DNA of 64,000 nucleotides from Kitasatospora xanthocidica (GCF_014656195.1 NZ_BNBY01000012.1:62001-126000), one strand, 5' to 3'. Shown: positions 1-8,103, counted from the first letter of the stretch. Program-made: numbers and translations. The notes: generated by a model not told the origin, from the letters alone.

Positions 1-223
1 CGCAGTGCGGCGGCCAGCTGTCGACGTAGTCCGGCTCGGCGGAGAAGTGCGCACCCGGGTCGATGTGGTGGTCGCGGGTGGCGAGGATGTGCTGGTAGCC
101 GGGGGAGGATTCGGCGATCAGATCGGTGATGGCGGCGGCCACCTCGGCGCCGCCGGCGACGGCCAGGCTGCCGCCCTCGCAGAAGTCGTTCTGAACGTCG
201 ACGACGATCAGTGCCCGGTGCAT
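1..223 (-). CDS. pncA: Nicotinamidase PncA (partial, N-terminal 74 codons)
   Basis: Hydrolyses nicotinamide to nicotinate for NAD salvage. Only the first 74 residues are in the window; the gene runs off the left edge. The start ATG is at 221-223 and the protein begins MHRALIVVDVQNDFCEGGS, the isochorismatase-fold signature containing the catalytic Asp of the D-K-C triad. Further on, ATRDHHIDPGAHFS supplies the metal-binding D-x-H-x-x-H type motif. It lies 320 bp downstream of pncB on the same strand, and the two enzymes catalyse consecutive steps. The function is secure despite truncation. Confidence 0.9.
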   Translation of the reverse strand, partial: MHRALIVVDVQNDFCEGGSLAVAGGAEVAAAITDLIAESSPGYQHILATRDHHIDPGAHFSAEPDYVDSWPPHC

Positions 224-542
224 GGCTCGCATCCTCGGATGTCGGGGGCCCGCGGGAGGCGGCGCCCCGGTGTGGGGGAGCCCTCGGGAGTACTCGGCCC
301 GGCTGTGCGGGGCTCGGGGGTTCTCGGGGGAGCTCCGGGGAACTCTACGGCTGACTCTAGGGAGTGCCGCGCGGGGGCGGAAGCCCCGGGGCCGGTCCGG
401 CAGCCGGTGCGGCAGCCGGGCCCGGGGCGTCCGCCCGCCGTCCGGAGGGTGACGGGATCCCGGTCGGACGGTGACAGGTCGGACGGTGACCCGCCGGTCG
501 GCGGTCGGGGCGGACCCGAACCACCCGCCGGCCGGGCGTGGC
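224..542. other. Intergenic region between pncB and pncA
   Basis: About 320 bp without a credible gene. It holds a tandem 14-bp repeat, GGTCGGACGGTGAC at 462-475 and 477-490, and GC-rich complementary stretches around 390-440. No promoter or terminator can be assigned with confidence. Confidence 0.5.
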
Positions 543-1877
543 TCAGAGCACCACGTCGGCGGGCAGGAGCAGCTCGGTCGGCAGCACCGGGTCGCCCTTG
601 GAGAGCTGGGTGGCCGACAGCGGCAGCGCGGCCCGGGCGCGGACGTGCCGTTCGCGGGCGGCGGTCAGCGGTTCCCGGCCGACCGTCTCGCCAGCCCGTA
701 CCAGCGGCACCTGCAGCAGGTGCGGCCGCAGCTCCTCCGGGACGGGCCCGGTGCCGACCACCTCGGCCTCGGCGACGCCGTCGGCGTCGGGCCGGCGGGC
801 CGCCCACTTGCGGCCGCCGGTGCTGGTCTTGCCGCCCGCCGAGCGCTTGGCCACCGACACCAGGGGGCCGCCGTCGGCCCCGGCCCGGGCGACCAGCTTG
901 TAGACCATGGCGCAGGTCGGGTGCCCGCTGCCGGTGACCAGGCTGGTGCCGACGCCGTAGCCGTCCACCGGGGCGGCGGCCAGGGCGGCGATCGCGTACT
1001 CGTCCAGGTCCGAGGTGACGATGATCCGGGTGTCCGCGGCGCCGAGTTCGTCCAGCTGGCGGCGGACCCGGTGGGCCAGCAGGGTGAGGTCGCCGGAGTC
1101 GATCCGGACGGCGCCCAGTTCGGGGCCGGCCACCTCGACCGCGGTGCGCACGGCCTCGCGCAGGTCGAAGGTGTCGACCAGCAGTGTGGTGCCCTTGCCC
1201 ATCGAGGCGATCTGGGCGCGGAAGGCGTCCCGCTCGCTGTCGTGCACCAGGGTGAAGGCGTGCGCGGCGGTGCCGGTGGTGGGGATGCCGTGGGTGAAGC
1301 CGGCCTCCAGGTCGGAGGTGGCGGCGAACCCGGCCACGTAGGCGGCCCGGGCGGCTGCGACGGCGGCTTGCTCGTGGGCGCGGCGGGCGCCCATCTCGAT
1401 GACCGGGCGGCCGCCGGCGGCGGCGGTCATCCGGGAGGCGGCGGCCGCGATCGCCGAGTCGTGGTTGAGGATCGAGAGGATCACCGTCTCCAGGATCACC
1501 GCCTCGGCGAAGCTGCCCTCGACGGTGAGCAGCGGCGAGCCGGGGAAGTAGACCTCGCCCTCCGGGTAGCCCTGGATGTCGCCGCGGAAGCGGTAGTCGG
1601 CGAGGAAGCGCAGGGTCTCCTCGTCGACCACGTCCTGGTCGGACAGCCAGTCCAGCTGGGCGGTGGTGAACCGGAAGTTCTCGACGGCGTCGAGCACCCG
1701 GCCGGTGCCGGCCATGACGCCGTAGCGGCGGCCGCCCGGCAGGCGGCGGGTGAACACCTCGAAGACGGAGTGGCGGTGCGCCGCCCCGCTGCGCAGGGCG
1801 GCCTGCAGCATGGTGAGCTCGTAGCGGTCGGTGAGAAGCGCGGTCGAGCCGGCCGCGCGCACTGAAGTGGCGTCCAT
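543..1877 (-). CDS. pncB: Nicotinate phosphoribosyltransferase
   Basis: Converts nicotinate and PRPP to nicotinate mononucleotide, the committed step of the Preiss-Handler pathway, in the cytoplasm. The 444-residue protein has the family N-terminus (STALLTDRYELTMLQAAL), the FEVFTRRLPGGRRYGV segment, and the phosphoribosyl-binding region VRIDSGDLTLLA followed by IIVTSDLDEYAIAALA. Its length matches bacterial PncB. The start ATG at 1875-1877 precedes the conserved TDRYELTM block by about 15 residues. It faces clpS divergently across 140 bp. The 13-bp inverted repeat CGTCAGATTGACG at 1902-1914 in that gap could be an operator, but no regulator is identified. Nicotinamidase lies downstream on the same strand. 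Confidence 0.95.
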   Translation of the reverse strand: MDATSVRAAGSTALLTDRYELTMLQAALRSGAAHRHSVFEVFTRRLPGGRRYGVMAGTGRVLDAVENFRFTTAQLDWLSDQDVVDEETLRFLADYRFRGDIQGYPEGEVYFPGSPLLTVEGSFAEAVILETVILSILNHDSAIAAAASRMTAAAGGRPVIEMGARRAHEQAAVAAARAAYVAGFAATSDLEAGFTHGIPTTGTAAHAFTLVHDSERDAFRAQIASMGKGTTLLVDTFDLREAVRTAVEVAGPELGAVRIDSGDLTLLAHRVRRQLDELGAADTRIIVTSDLDEYAIAALAAAPVDGYGVGTSLVTGSGHPTCAMVYKLVARAGADGGPLVSVAKRSAGGKTSTGGRKWAARRPDADGVAEAEVVGTGPVPEELRPHLLQVPLVRAGETVGREPLTAARERHVRARAALPLSATQLSKGDPVLPTELLLPADVVL

Positions 1878-2017
1878 GAGGATGATGCTACTACCACTTA
1901 GCGTCAGATTGACGATTTCTTTTCGGGTCGGCCGGGCCGGAATCGCCCGGGGGTCCCCCGGATGGCAGCATGGGGCTTGATGAGCAACGGACGAGCGTGC
2001 AGTGAGGAGGACCCGGC

Positions 2018-2311
2018 GTGAGTGTCGCGCCCGCGGAGATCGAGCGCCCCGAGGTCGAGGGGCTGCCGGTGGCAGAGCCGGACACCCCCTGGGTGACCAT
2101 CGTGCACAACGACCCGGTCAACCTGATGAGCTACGTCCAGCACGTGTTCCAGGCCTACTTCGGCTACCCGAAGGACAAGGCCAGGGAGCTGATGATGGAC
2201 GTCCACACCAAGGGGCGGGCGGTGGTCTCCAGCGGATCCCGCGAGGAGATGGAGCGCGACGTCCAGGCGATGCACGGCTACGGCCTCTGGGCGACGCTGC
2301 AGCACGACTGA
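2018..2311 (+). CDS. clpS: ATP-dependent Clp protease adaptor ClpS
   Basis: Small cytoplasmic adaptor that delivers N-degron substrates to the ClpA/ClpC chaperone of the Clp protease. The 97-residue protein has the ClpS core: TPWVTIVHNDPVNLMSYV contains the N-end-residue-binding Asn-Asp pair, and VHTKGRAVV carries the conserved histidine. The GTG start at 2018 follows a GAGGA ribosome binding site at about 2006-2010. It is followed after 55 bp by a DUF2017 gene on the same strand, the usual actinobacterial arrangement, so the two are probably cotranscribed. Confidence 0.95.
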   Translation: MSVAPAEIERPEVEGLPVAEPDTPWVTIVHNDPVNLMSYVQHVFQAYFGYPKDKARELMMDVHTKGRAVVSSGSREEMERDVQAMHGYGLWATLQHD

Positions 2312-2366
2312 CGCCGGCCCACCGGCCGTACGACCGAAGACGACGAAGACGGGCTGACCGATACAG

Positions 2367-2939
2367 ATGGCTGGGTTGTTCGAGAGCACCGGCGGTGGCG
2401 GCGCGGCGATCGCGCTGGACGAGTGGGAGGTCTCCATCCTGCGCTCGCTGGAAGTGCAGTTGCTGGAGCTGATCGGCCCCGGTCCGGGCGGGGAGGGCGG
2501 CGACCCGCTGGCCGCGCTGTTCGCCGAGGGTCCCACCGAGGCGCCCGCCGACCCGGTGCTGGCCCGGTTCTTCCCGGACGCCTACCGCGACCCGGAGAAG
2601 CCGGCCGACGACGAGGCGGTGGCCGCGTCCGGGGAGTTCCGCCGTTTCACCGAGCTGGACCTGCGGGCCCGCAAGCGGGACGACGCGCTGTTCGTCATCC
2701 GGGCACTGGACGGCCTCGACGGCGCGGGGGTGCTCAAGCCGACCACCTCCGACTGCCAGCGCTGGCTGGGCGCCCTGAACGACCTGCGGCTGGCCCTCGG
2801 TGTCCGGCTGGAGGTCACCGAGGACGACGAGGAGGGCCTCTACGACCTGCCGGACGGCGACGAGCGCAAGCCGCTGGTGATGGCGTACCTGTGGCTGGGG
2901 GCGATGCAGGAGTCGCTGCTGGAGGCGATGGCCGGCTGA
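2367..2939 (+). CDS. DUF2017 domain protein
   Basis: A 190-residue acidic cytoplasmic protein of the actinobacterial DUF2017 family, found next to clpS in many genomes. Visible features are an N-terminal helix (DEWEVSILRSLEVQLLELIG), a central DPVLARFFPDAYRDP segment and a C-terminal PLVMAYLWLGAMQESLLEAM helix. No catalytic motif is apparent. Linkage to clpS hints at a role in proteolysis or N-degron handling, which is inference only. ATG at 2367 is the only start that includes the first conserved helix. Confidence 0.8.
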   Translation: MAGLFESTGGGGAAIALDEWEVSILRSLEVQLLELIGPGPGGEGGDPLAALFAEGPTEAPADPVLARFFPDAYRDPEKPADDEAVAASGEFRRFTELDLRARKRDDALFVIRALDGLDGAGVLKPTTSDCQRWLGALNDLRLALGVRLEVTEDDEEGLYDLPDGDERKPLVMAYLWLGAMQESLLEAMAG

Positions 2940-3062
2940 GCCCGTCCCCGTCCGCGCTCGGGTGAACGCGGGGTGAACCGGGAAGAAATTCCGGGTGGAC
3001 GCGGAGCGGCTGTAGCCACTCCCGTTCGCGTTTGCGGGGCAAGCGTGCCCGCTTTCGGGCAG

Positions 3063-3104
3063 GCCCCGGCGGTTTCGTCCAGCATGTGGACGGTCTGCCG
3101 GGGC
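3063..3104 (+). terminator. Probable terminator after clpS-DUF2017
   Basis: GCCCCGGC (3063-3070) pairs with GCCGGGGC (3097-3104), with an inner GTCC/GGAC stem at 3077-3080 and 3088-3091, and is followed by TTTCCC. It lies 120 bp after the DUF2017 stop and before the permease. The rest of the 290-bp gap 2940-3229 shows no gene or recognised riboswitch. Confidence 0.5.
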
Positions 3105-3229
3105 TTTCCCGTCCAAAACGGGGCAAGCCCTATCAGGTCATGCTCAAATATCGCTCAGATGAACACCGCTGTCCGGATGGTGCGTGGTACGACTTCTCCA
3201 CCCCCGAGACCGACCAGGACGGTGTACCC

Positions 3230-4696
3230 ATGGCCGAGAAGTCGTACGACCACGTGGTCGACACCCCACCGGAAGAGGAGGGCTACGAGCGGGGACTCGG
3301 CAGCCGCCAGATCCAGATGATCGCGATCGGCGGAGCCATCGGCACCGGCCTCTTCCTCGGGGCCGGCACCGCGATCTCCAAGTCCGGCCCGAGCCTGATC
3401 CTGTCCTACGCCGTCGCCGGTCTGGTGATCTTCGTGATCATGCGCGCCCTCGGCGAACTCCTCACCTACCGCCCGGTGTCCGGCAGCTTCGCCGAGTACG
3501 CCCGGGAGTTCCTCGGCCCCTTCGCCGGCTACGTGACCGGCTGGACGTACTGGCTGTTCTGGGTCGTCACCGGCATGGCGGAGACCACCGCCGCCGCCGT
3601 GTACGTGAAGTTCTGGGCGCCCGACATCCCCCAGTGGGCCAGCGCGCTGACCTTCCTGGTCGTCCTCTACGCGGCCAACCTGATCTCGGTGAAGCTGTTC
3701 GGCGAGATCGAGTTCTGGTTCTCCATGGTCAAGGTCACCGCCATCATCGGCATGATCCTGATCGGCGTCGGGGTGCTCACCCTCGGCTTCAGCAAGGCCG
3801 GTGACACCGCGTCGATCACCCACCTGTGGGAGGGCGGCGGCTTCTTCCCCAAGGGCATCGGCGCCACGGTGATGACCCTTCAGATCGTCATGTTCGCCTA
3901 CCTCGGCGTCGAGCTCGTCGGCGTCACCGCGGGCGAGAGCGAGGACCCCGAGAAGACCCTGCCGCGGGCGATCAACACCCTGCCCTGGCGCATCGCGCTG
4001 TTCTACATCGGCGCCCTGGTCGTCATCCTCTCGCTGGTCCCGTGGACCGAGTTCCAGCCCGGCGTCAGCCCGTTCGTCGCCGCCTTCGGCAAGATCGGCA
4101 TCCCGGCGGCGGCCGGCATCATCAACTTCGTGGTGCTCACCGCGGCGCTCTCCTCCTGCAACTCCGGGATGTACTCCACCGGCCGCATGCTGCGCGACCT
4201 CGCGCTGCGCGGCCAGGCCCCGGGGCAGCTCACCAAGCTCAACTCCCGCCGCACCCCGGCCTTCGCGATCACCCTCTCCAGCCTGCTGATGGGCGTCGGC
4301 GTGGTGCTCAACTACCTCGTCCCGGCACGGGCGTTCGAGTACATCACCTCGGTCGCCACGGTCTGCGGCCTGTGGACCTGGGCGATGATCCTGATCTCCC
4401 AGATCCGCTACCGCCGGGCCTGGCAGGACGGCCGGCTGCCGGCCCCCTCCTTCAAGGCGCCCGGCGGCGCCTGGGTCAGCTGGGCCGCGCTCGCCTTCCT
4501 CGCCCTGGTCGTGGTGCTGATCGGCCTGGACGAGGACAGCCGGATCTCGCTGTACGTCTTCCCCGGCTGGGCGCTGCTGCTGGTGATCGGCTACCGCGTC
4601 CTGCGGAGCCGCAACCCGCAGGCCGTCACCGGCCCCGCCGCCGAGCCGGCCGCCGGGTCCGCCCGGGGCGACCTGCAGACGGCCGACGAGGGCTGA
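3230..4696 (+). CDS. Amino-acid permease, APC superfamily
   Basis: Twelve-segment cytoplasmic-membrane transporter importing an amino acid by proton symport. The N-terminus RGLGSRQIQMIAIGGAIGTG is the amino-acid permease signature, with the unwound-helix GAIGTGLFLG motif in segment 1. MRALGELLTYRPVSGSFAEYA follows as in the AnsP/CycA/GabP group. The substrate cannot be fixed by eye; L-asparagine or D-serine/alanine/glycine permeases are the nearest recalled types. ATG 3230 is chosen because the 66 codons upstream in the same frame have no permease-like character. It ends at 4696, before a strong hairpin, so it looks monocistronic. Length (488 residues) is normal. Confidence 0.85.
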   Translation: MAEKSYDHVVDTPPEEEGYERGLGSRQIQMIAIGGAIGTGLFLGAGTAISKSGPSLILSYAVAGLVIFVIMRALGELLTYRPVSGSFAEYAREFLGPFAGYVTGWTYWLFWVVTGMAETTAAAVYVKFWAPDIPQWASALTFLVVLYAANLISVKLFGEIEFWFSMVKVTAIIGMILIGVGVLTLGFSKAGDTASITHLWEGGGFFPKGIGATVMTLQIVMFAYLGVELVGVTAGESEDPEKTLPRAINTLPWRIALFYIGALVVILSLVPWTEFQPGVSPFVAAFGKIGIPAAAGIINFVVLTAALSSCNSGMYSTGRMLRDLALRGQAPGQLTKLNSRRTPAFAITLSSLLMGVGVVLNYLVPARAFEYITSVATVCGLWTWAMILISQIRYRRAWQDGRLPAPSFKAPGGAWVSWAALAFLALVVVLIGLDEDSRISLYVFPGWALLLVIGYRVLRSRNPQAVTGPAAEPAAGSARGDLQTADEG

Positions 4697-4710
4697 ACCC
4701 GGCCGCCACG

Positions 4711-4796
4711 CGGACACCGGCCGACCGCAACGCGGACACCGGGACCGCCGCGCGCACACCGGCCGACCGCCTCGCGGACACCGGCCGACCGCGCTT
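4711..4796. repeat. Imperfect tandem repeats after the permease gene
   Basis: Four imperfect copies of a roughly 22-bp unit resembling CGCGGACACCGGCCGACCGC fill the gap between the permease stop and its terminator. No function is apparent. Confidence 0.6.
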
Positions 4797-4800
4797 CGGA

Positions 4801-4826
4801 CGCCCCGGCGATCACTCGCCGGGGCG
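4801..4826 (+). terminator. Terminator after the permease gene
   Basis: Perfect 11-bp stem CGCCCCGGCGA / TCGCCGGGGCG with a TCAC loop. The mec -10 hexamer TATCCT (4831-4836) begins only 5 bp beyond it. Confidence 0.75.
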
Positions 4827-4842
4827 TGTCTATCCTGACCAC

Positions 4843-5274
4843 ATGCTGACCATCACCCGAGAAATCCGCGACCGGATCGTGGCCCACGCCCGCGCCGACC
4901 ACCCGGACGAGGCCTGCGGCGTGGTCGCCGGACCGGCCGGCAGCGGACGGCCCGAGCGGTTCATCCCGATGCTCAACGCCGCCCGCTCGCCCACCTTCTA
5001 CGAGTTCGACTCGGGCGACCTGCTGAAGCTCTACCGCGAGATGGACGACCTCGACGAGGAGCCGGTGATCGTCTACCACTCGCACACCGCCACCGAGGCC
5101 TACCCCTCGCGCACCGACGTGAGCTACGCGTCCGAGCCGTTCGCCCACTACGTCCTGGTCTCCACCGCCGACGGCAACGGCGAGGACGACCCGTACCAGT
5201 TCCGCTCGTTCCGCATCGTGGACGGCGAGATCACAGAGGAAGACGTCCAGGTCGTCGAGGCCCACGAGGCCTGA
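4843..5274 (+). CDS. mec: JAB/MPN metalloprotease Mec, CysO-cysteine hydrolase
   Basis: Zinc-dependent JAMM peptidase that releases cysteine from the CysO-cysteine adduct in the CysO/CysM pathway. The 143-residue protein shows the JAMM elements: EACGVVAG near residue 24, an NAARSP segment, and VYHSHTATEAYPSRTD, an H-x-H-x-n-S/T-x2-D zinc site with an upstream glutamate. It sits 380 bp before cysO and on the same strand, as in mycobacteria and streptomycetes. A -10 hexamer TATCCT ends 6 nt before the ATG, suggesting a leaderless transcript. A terminator follows the gene, so it is transcribed separately from cysO-cysM. Confidence 0.88.
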   Translation: MLTITREIRDRIVAHARADHPDEACGVVAGPAGSGRPERFIPMLNAARSPTFYEFDSGDLLKLYREMDDLDEEPVIVYHSHTATEAYPSRTDVSYASEPFAHYVLVSTADGNGEDDPYQFRSFRIVDGEITEEDVQVVEAHEA

Positions 5275-5293
5275 CCGGCACCCACCCGGACGA

Positions 5294-5327
5294 GGCCCGC
5301 CGACCGCTCGCGCCCGGTCGGCGGGCC
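5294..5327 (+). terminator. Terminator after mec
   Basis: 12-bp stem GGCCCGCCGACC / GGTCGGCGGGCC with a 10-nt loop, 20 bp after the mec stop. It separates mec from the leader-cysO-cysM unit. Confidence 0.75.
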
Positions 5328-5412
5328 GTGCCGTCTCAGTACTGGGAACGAGAACATCCGGATCCCGAGACGGGCATGTCGGAGCGGGGCCGGGAATCTA
5401 TACGATGAGTCC

Positions 5413-5532
5413 ATGCGTTCCGTCGATGTGAGCAACCAGGCCCCGGGCACCCGCCTCGTGGCGCGCCTGCACATCGACCTGTGCCGGCACGCCGGCGCGA
5501 TCTGTCCCGGCACGCCCGCGCGCTCGCGCTGA
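5413..5532 (+). CDS. Cysteine-type leader peptide upstream of cysO-cysM
   Basis: A 39-codon ORF carrying the actinobacterial leader-peptide motif LHIDLCRHAGAIC, with two cysteine codons (residues 24 and 31). Short ORFs with H-I-D-x-x-R motifs and cysteines precede sulfur-assimilation and cysteine genes in Streptomyces and mycobacteria and are thought to sense cysteinyl-tRNA through ribosome stalling. A -10 hexamer TACGAT (5401-5406) ends 6 nt before the ATG, so translation should begin at the transcript 5' end. The stop is 124 bp before the cysO ATG. Placement, motif and cysteine content together support the call; the regulatory mechanism is inferred. Confidence 0.8.
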   Translation: MRSVDVSNQAPGTRLVARLHIDLCRHAGAICPGTPARSR

Positions 5533-5656
5533 GAGCCGCCTCGCCCCACCCGGGCCCCGCCGCCCCTACCGGCGGCGCCGAGCCCCGGGCACCGTCCGCC
5601 CTGCCGCGCCCCTCGCGGCCCACCCACTCCACGACTCGCACAGGAGCGCCGCACCC

Positions 5657-5935
5657 ATGGCCATCGAGGTCCGCATCCCGACCATCCTCCGCACCTACAC
5701 CGACGGCGCCAAGGCCGTCGAGGGCAACGGCAGCAACATCGGGGAACTCTTCACCGACCTCGACGCCCGGCACCCGGGCATCGCCGCCCGCCTGCTCGAG
5801 GGCGGCGAGCTGCGCCGCTTCGTCAACGTGTACCTGAACGACGAGGACGTCCGGTTCCTGGAGGGCATCTCCACCGCCCTGGCCGACGGCGACAGCGTCA
5901 CCATCCTGCCCGCCGTGGCCGGCGGCTCCCGCTGA
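5657..5935 (+). CDS. cysO: Sulfur-carrier protein CysO (MoaD/ThiS fold)
   Basis: Ubiquitin-like carrier whose C-terminal glycine thiocarboxylate donates sulfide to CysM for cysteine synthesis. The 92-residue protein begins MAIEVRIPTILRTYTDGAK and contains RRFVNVYLNDEDVRFLEG, typical of MoaD-like proteins. It ends VTILPAVAGGSR: the Gly-Gly pair is followed by two extra residues, so trimming is probably needed before activation, and Mec is an obvious candidate. An AGGAG ribosome binding site precedes the ATG. It lies 110 bp before cysM, probably in the same transcript under the leader peptide. Confidence 0.92.
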   Translation: MAIEVRIPTILRTYTDGAKAVEGNGSNIGELFTDLDARHPGIAARLLEGGELRRFVNVYLNDEDVRFLEGISTALADGDSVTILPAVAGGSR

Positions 5936-6045
5936 CCTGCCGGTCCGCCCGCTGACCTCCCGGTTCCCCCGCCGCCGCCGGCGGGGGAACCACCCCATGA
6001 CCCCCAACGCCGTGTGACCCTCACCGCCGTGGCCGGAGGCCTCCC

Positions 6046-7014
6046 TTGCGTTACGACAGCCCGCTCGAAGCCGTCGGCAACACCCCGCTGGTCCGCCTGC
6101 CGCGGCTGTCCGCCGCCGTCCCCGGCAACACCGAGGGCCTGGTCAGCCTCTGGGCCAAGCTGGAGGACCGCAACCCGACCGGCTCGATCAAGGACCGTCC
6201 GGCGCTGCACATGATCGAGCGCGCCGAGGCCGACGGCCGGCTCACCCCGGGCTGCACGATCCTGGAGCCCACCAGCGGCAACACCGGCATCTCGCTCGCC
6301 ATGGCCGCCAAGCTCAAGGGCTACCGGATGGTCTGCGTGATGCCCGAGAACACCAGCGAGGAACGGCGCGAGCTGCTCCGCATGTGGGGCGCCGAGATCA
6401 TCCCCTCCCCGGCCGCGGGCGGCTCCAACACCGCCGTCCGGATCGCCAAGGAGATCGCCGCCGAGCACCCCGACTGGGTGATGCTCTACCAGTACGGCAA
6501 CCCCGACAACGCGGGCGCCCACTACACCGGCACCGGCCCCGAGATCCTCGCCGACCTGCCCACCGTCACCCACTTCGTGGCCGGCCTCGGCACCACCGGC
6601 ACCCTGATGGGCGTCGGCCGCTACCTGCGCGAGAAGGTCCCCGGCGTGAAGATCGTCGCCGCCGAACCGCGCTACGACGACCTGGTCTACGGGCTGCGCA
6701 ACCTGGACGAGGGCTTCGTCCCCGAGCTGTACGACGCCGAGGTGCTCACCACCCGCTTCTCCGTCGGCTCCGCGGACGCCGTCCGCCGCACCCGCGAACT
6801 CCTCCAGCAGGAGGGCATCTTCGCGGGCGTCTCCACCGGCGCCATCCTGCACGCCGCGATCGGCGTCGGCCGCAAGGCGGCGGCCGCGGGGGAGCGCGCG
6901 GACATCGTCTTCGTGGTCGCCGACGGCGGCTGGAAGTACCTGTCCACCGGCATCTACACCGCCGAGTCCACCGAGGCCGCGGTCGAGGCGCTGCAGGGCC
7001 AGCTCTGGGCCTGA
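6046..7014 (+). CDS. cysM: CysO-dependent cysteine synthase CysM
   Basis: PLP-dependent enzyme joining O-phosphoserine (or O-acetylserine) with CysO-thiocarboxylate to give CysO-cysteine. The 322-residue protein has the fold-II landmarks: Lys49 in NPTGSIKDRPA binds PLP, TSGNTG at residues 76-81 binds substrate, and GLGTTGTLMG binds the cofactor phosphate. The start is an unusual TTG at 6046, preceded by GGAGG at 6034-6038; no ATG or GTG is better placed because family similarity begins at once (YDSPLEAVGNTPLVRLP). Gene context with mec and cysO points to the phosphoserine/CysO type. Confidence 0.93.
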   Translation: MRYDSPLEAVGNTPLVRLPRLSAAVPGNTEGLVSLWAKLEDRNPTGSIKDRPALHMIERAEADGRLTPGCTILEPTSGNTGISLAMAAKLKGYRMVCVMPENTSEERRELLRMWGAEIIPSPAAGGSNTAVRIAKEIAAEHPDWVMLYQYGNPDNAGAHYTGTGPEILADLPTVTHFVAGLGTTGTLMGVGRYLREKVPGVKIVAAEPRYDDLVYGLRNLDEGFVPELYDAEVLTTRFSVGSADAVRRTRELLQQEGIFAGVSTGAILHAAIGVGRKAAAAGERADIVFVVADGGWKYLSTGIYTAESTEAAVEALQGQLWA

Positions 7015-7027
7015 CCCGCGCCGACGG

Positions 7028-7486
7028 TCAGCCCAGCACCTGACGGGCCCGGGCCCACACCTGCCGGTCCACCGTGCCGGCCCGGCGGCGGAACGCCGAC
7101 AGCGGCACCTCGCGCAGCTCGTCGGTCTCCAGCCAGCTGGACCGGCCCTGCCGGTCGCCCACCGAACCGGGCGGCAGCGGCAGCACGCCGGGGCGCTCGG
7201 TGTGGTGCTTGCTGGTGATCTTCGCGACGGTGGCGGTCCGCCCGTGCACCCGCAGCACCAGGCAGGGACGGTCCTTGGCGCCGGGGCCGTCCTCGAACGG
7301 CACCTCCGCCCACCAGATCTCCTGCGGCTCCGGGCCGGCCTTGGTGCCCGGGCGCGGCCGCGGGCCGGTCGGCCCGGCCGGGCGCGGGGCCGGGCGGGTG
7401 CGCCGCGCCAGCACCGCCGCGACGGCCGCCACCAGCGCGATGCCGGCCAGTGCCAGGACGACCCAGGTAGCAGTCATGCCGTTCAT
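7028..7486 (-). CDS. Membrane-anchored PemK/MazF-like protein
   Basis: A 152-residue protein with a predicted N-terminal transmembrane helix (WVVLALAGIALVAAVAAVLA, residues 8-27), a proline-rich linker to about residue 50, and a C-terminal domain resembling PemK/MazF endoribonucleases: EIWWAEVPFEDGPGAKDRPCLVL, then a basic KITSKHH segment and DELREVPLSAFRR. The domain fold is recognised by pattern only. No antitoxin gene overlaps it. It converges on cysM with a 13-bp gap. Streptomyces genomes carry such anchored versions; whether they cut RNA is unknown. Confidence 0.65.
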   Translation of the reverse strand: MNGMTATWVVLALAGIALVAAVAAVLARRTRPAPRPAGPTGPRPRPGTKAGPEPQEIWWAEVPFEDGPGAKDRPCLVLRVHGRTATVAKITSKHHTERPGVLPLPPGSVGDRQGRSSWLETDELREVPLSAFRRRAGTVDRQVWARARQVLG

Positions 7487-7671
7487 GCGGCGAACCGTAC
7501 CGGGCCGGGGGTGGACGCCACCACCGTGACGGCTGTGACAGTTGAGTATTTGTCCGCGTGTTGCTCCCGGTTCGTCACGGAACGGCCACCGTGCCCGTTC
7601 CGTACCCGAGGCCCCGTCCGCCCCCGGGGAGGCTGCGTCACGAACGTCCGCCCCCGTCCCGGAGGTACCGC

Positions 7672-7860
7672 GTGACGAGAAGCACGCTCTGGTCCTACGC
7701 CGAGATCGCCCGCCACATCAACGTCCAGCCCGAGACCGTCCGCAACTACCGGCGGCACGGCCTGCTGCCCGACCCGGACCTGACCGACGACAACGGCCAC
7801 CCCCGCTGGTACCCCGACACCATCCGCGCCTGGGCCCGCAACCGCCCCCGCCACCGCTGA
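7672..7860 (+). CDS. Small helix-turn-helix protein (MerR/excisionase-like)
   Basis: A 62-residue protein composed mainly of one winged-helix DNA-binding motif: WSYAEIARHINVQPETVRNYRRHGLLPDPD resembles the MerR/AlpA N-terminal domain, followed by a basic C-terminus. There is no effector domain. GTG 7672 is chosen because GGAGG at 7661-7665 is well placed and the upstream in-frame codons are proline/arginine-rich noise. It diverges from the PemK-like gene across 185 bp. Its target is unknown. Confidence 0.7.
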   Translation: MTRSTLWSYAEIARHINVQPETVRNYRRHGLLPDPDLTDDNGHPRWYPDTIRAWARNRPRHR

Positions 7861-8103
7861 TCCCCACCCCCTCGGGGACCCCCGGCGACCGCCCCGCCAC
7901 CGCCCCGCCCGCGTCCCCGGCGTTCTGGTGATTCCAGCCACAGCCCGGCACGGGGACGGGGGCAAAGTGCCCCTCCGCCCTTACCCTCGACACACCAACG
8001 CAGTGCTACCGGCCGGTCCACCGGCCCGGCCTGCCGTTTTCCATGCTGTTTTCCATGCCGTTTTCCAGCAGCAGCCAGGACGTGTCGGGGCGGAGGGGCT
8101 CGG

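Noticed and set aside
1902..1914. Operator for an NAD-responsive regulator upstream of pncB
   Set aside because: CGTCAGATTGACG is symmetric but does not match a motif I can assign; mentioned only within the pncB entry.
2940..3229. Possible riboswitch before the permease
   Set aside because: A terminator-like hairpin is present, but no conserved aptamer core could be recognised.
7028..7860. PemK-like gene and HTH gene as a toxin-antitoxin pair
   Set aside because: They are divergent and 185 bp apart, with no overlap; classic pairs are adjacent and co-directional.
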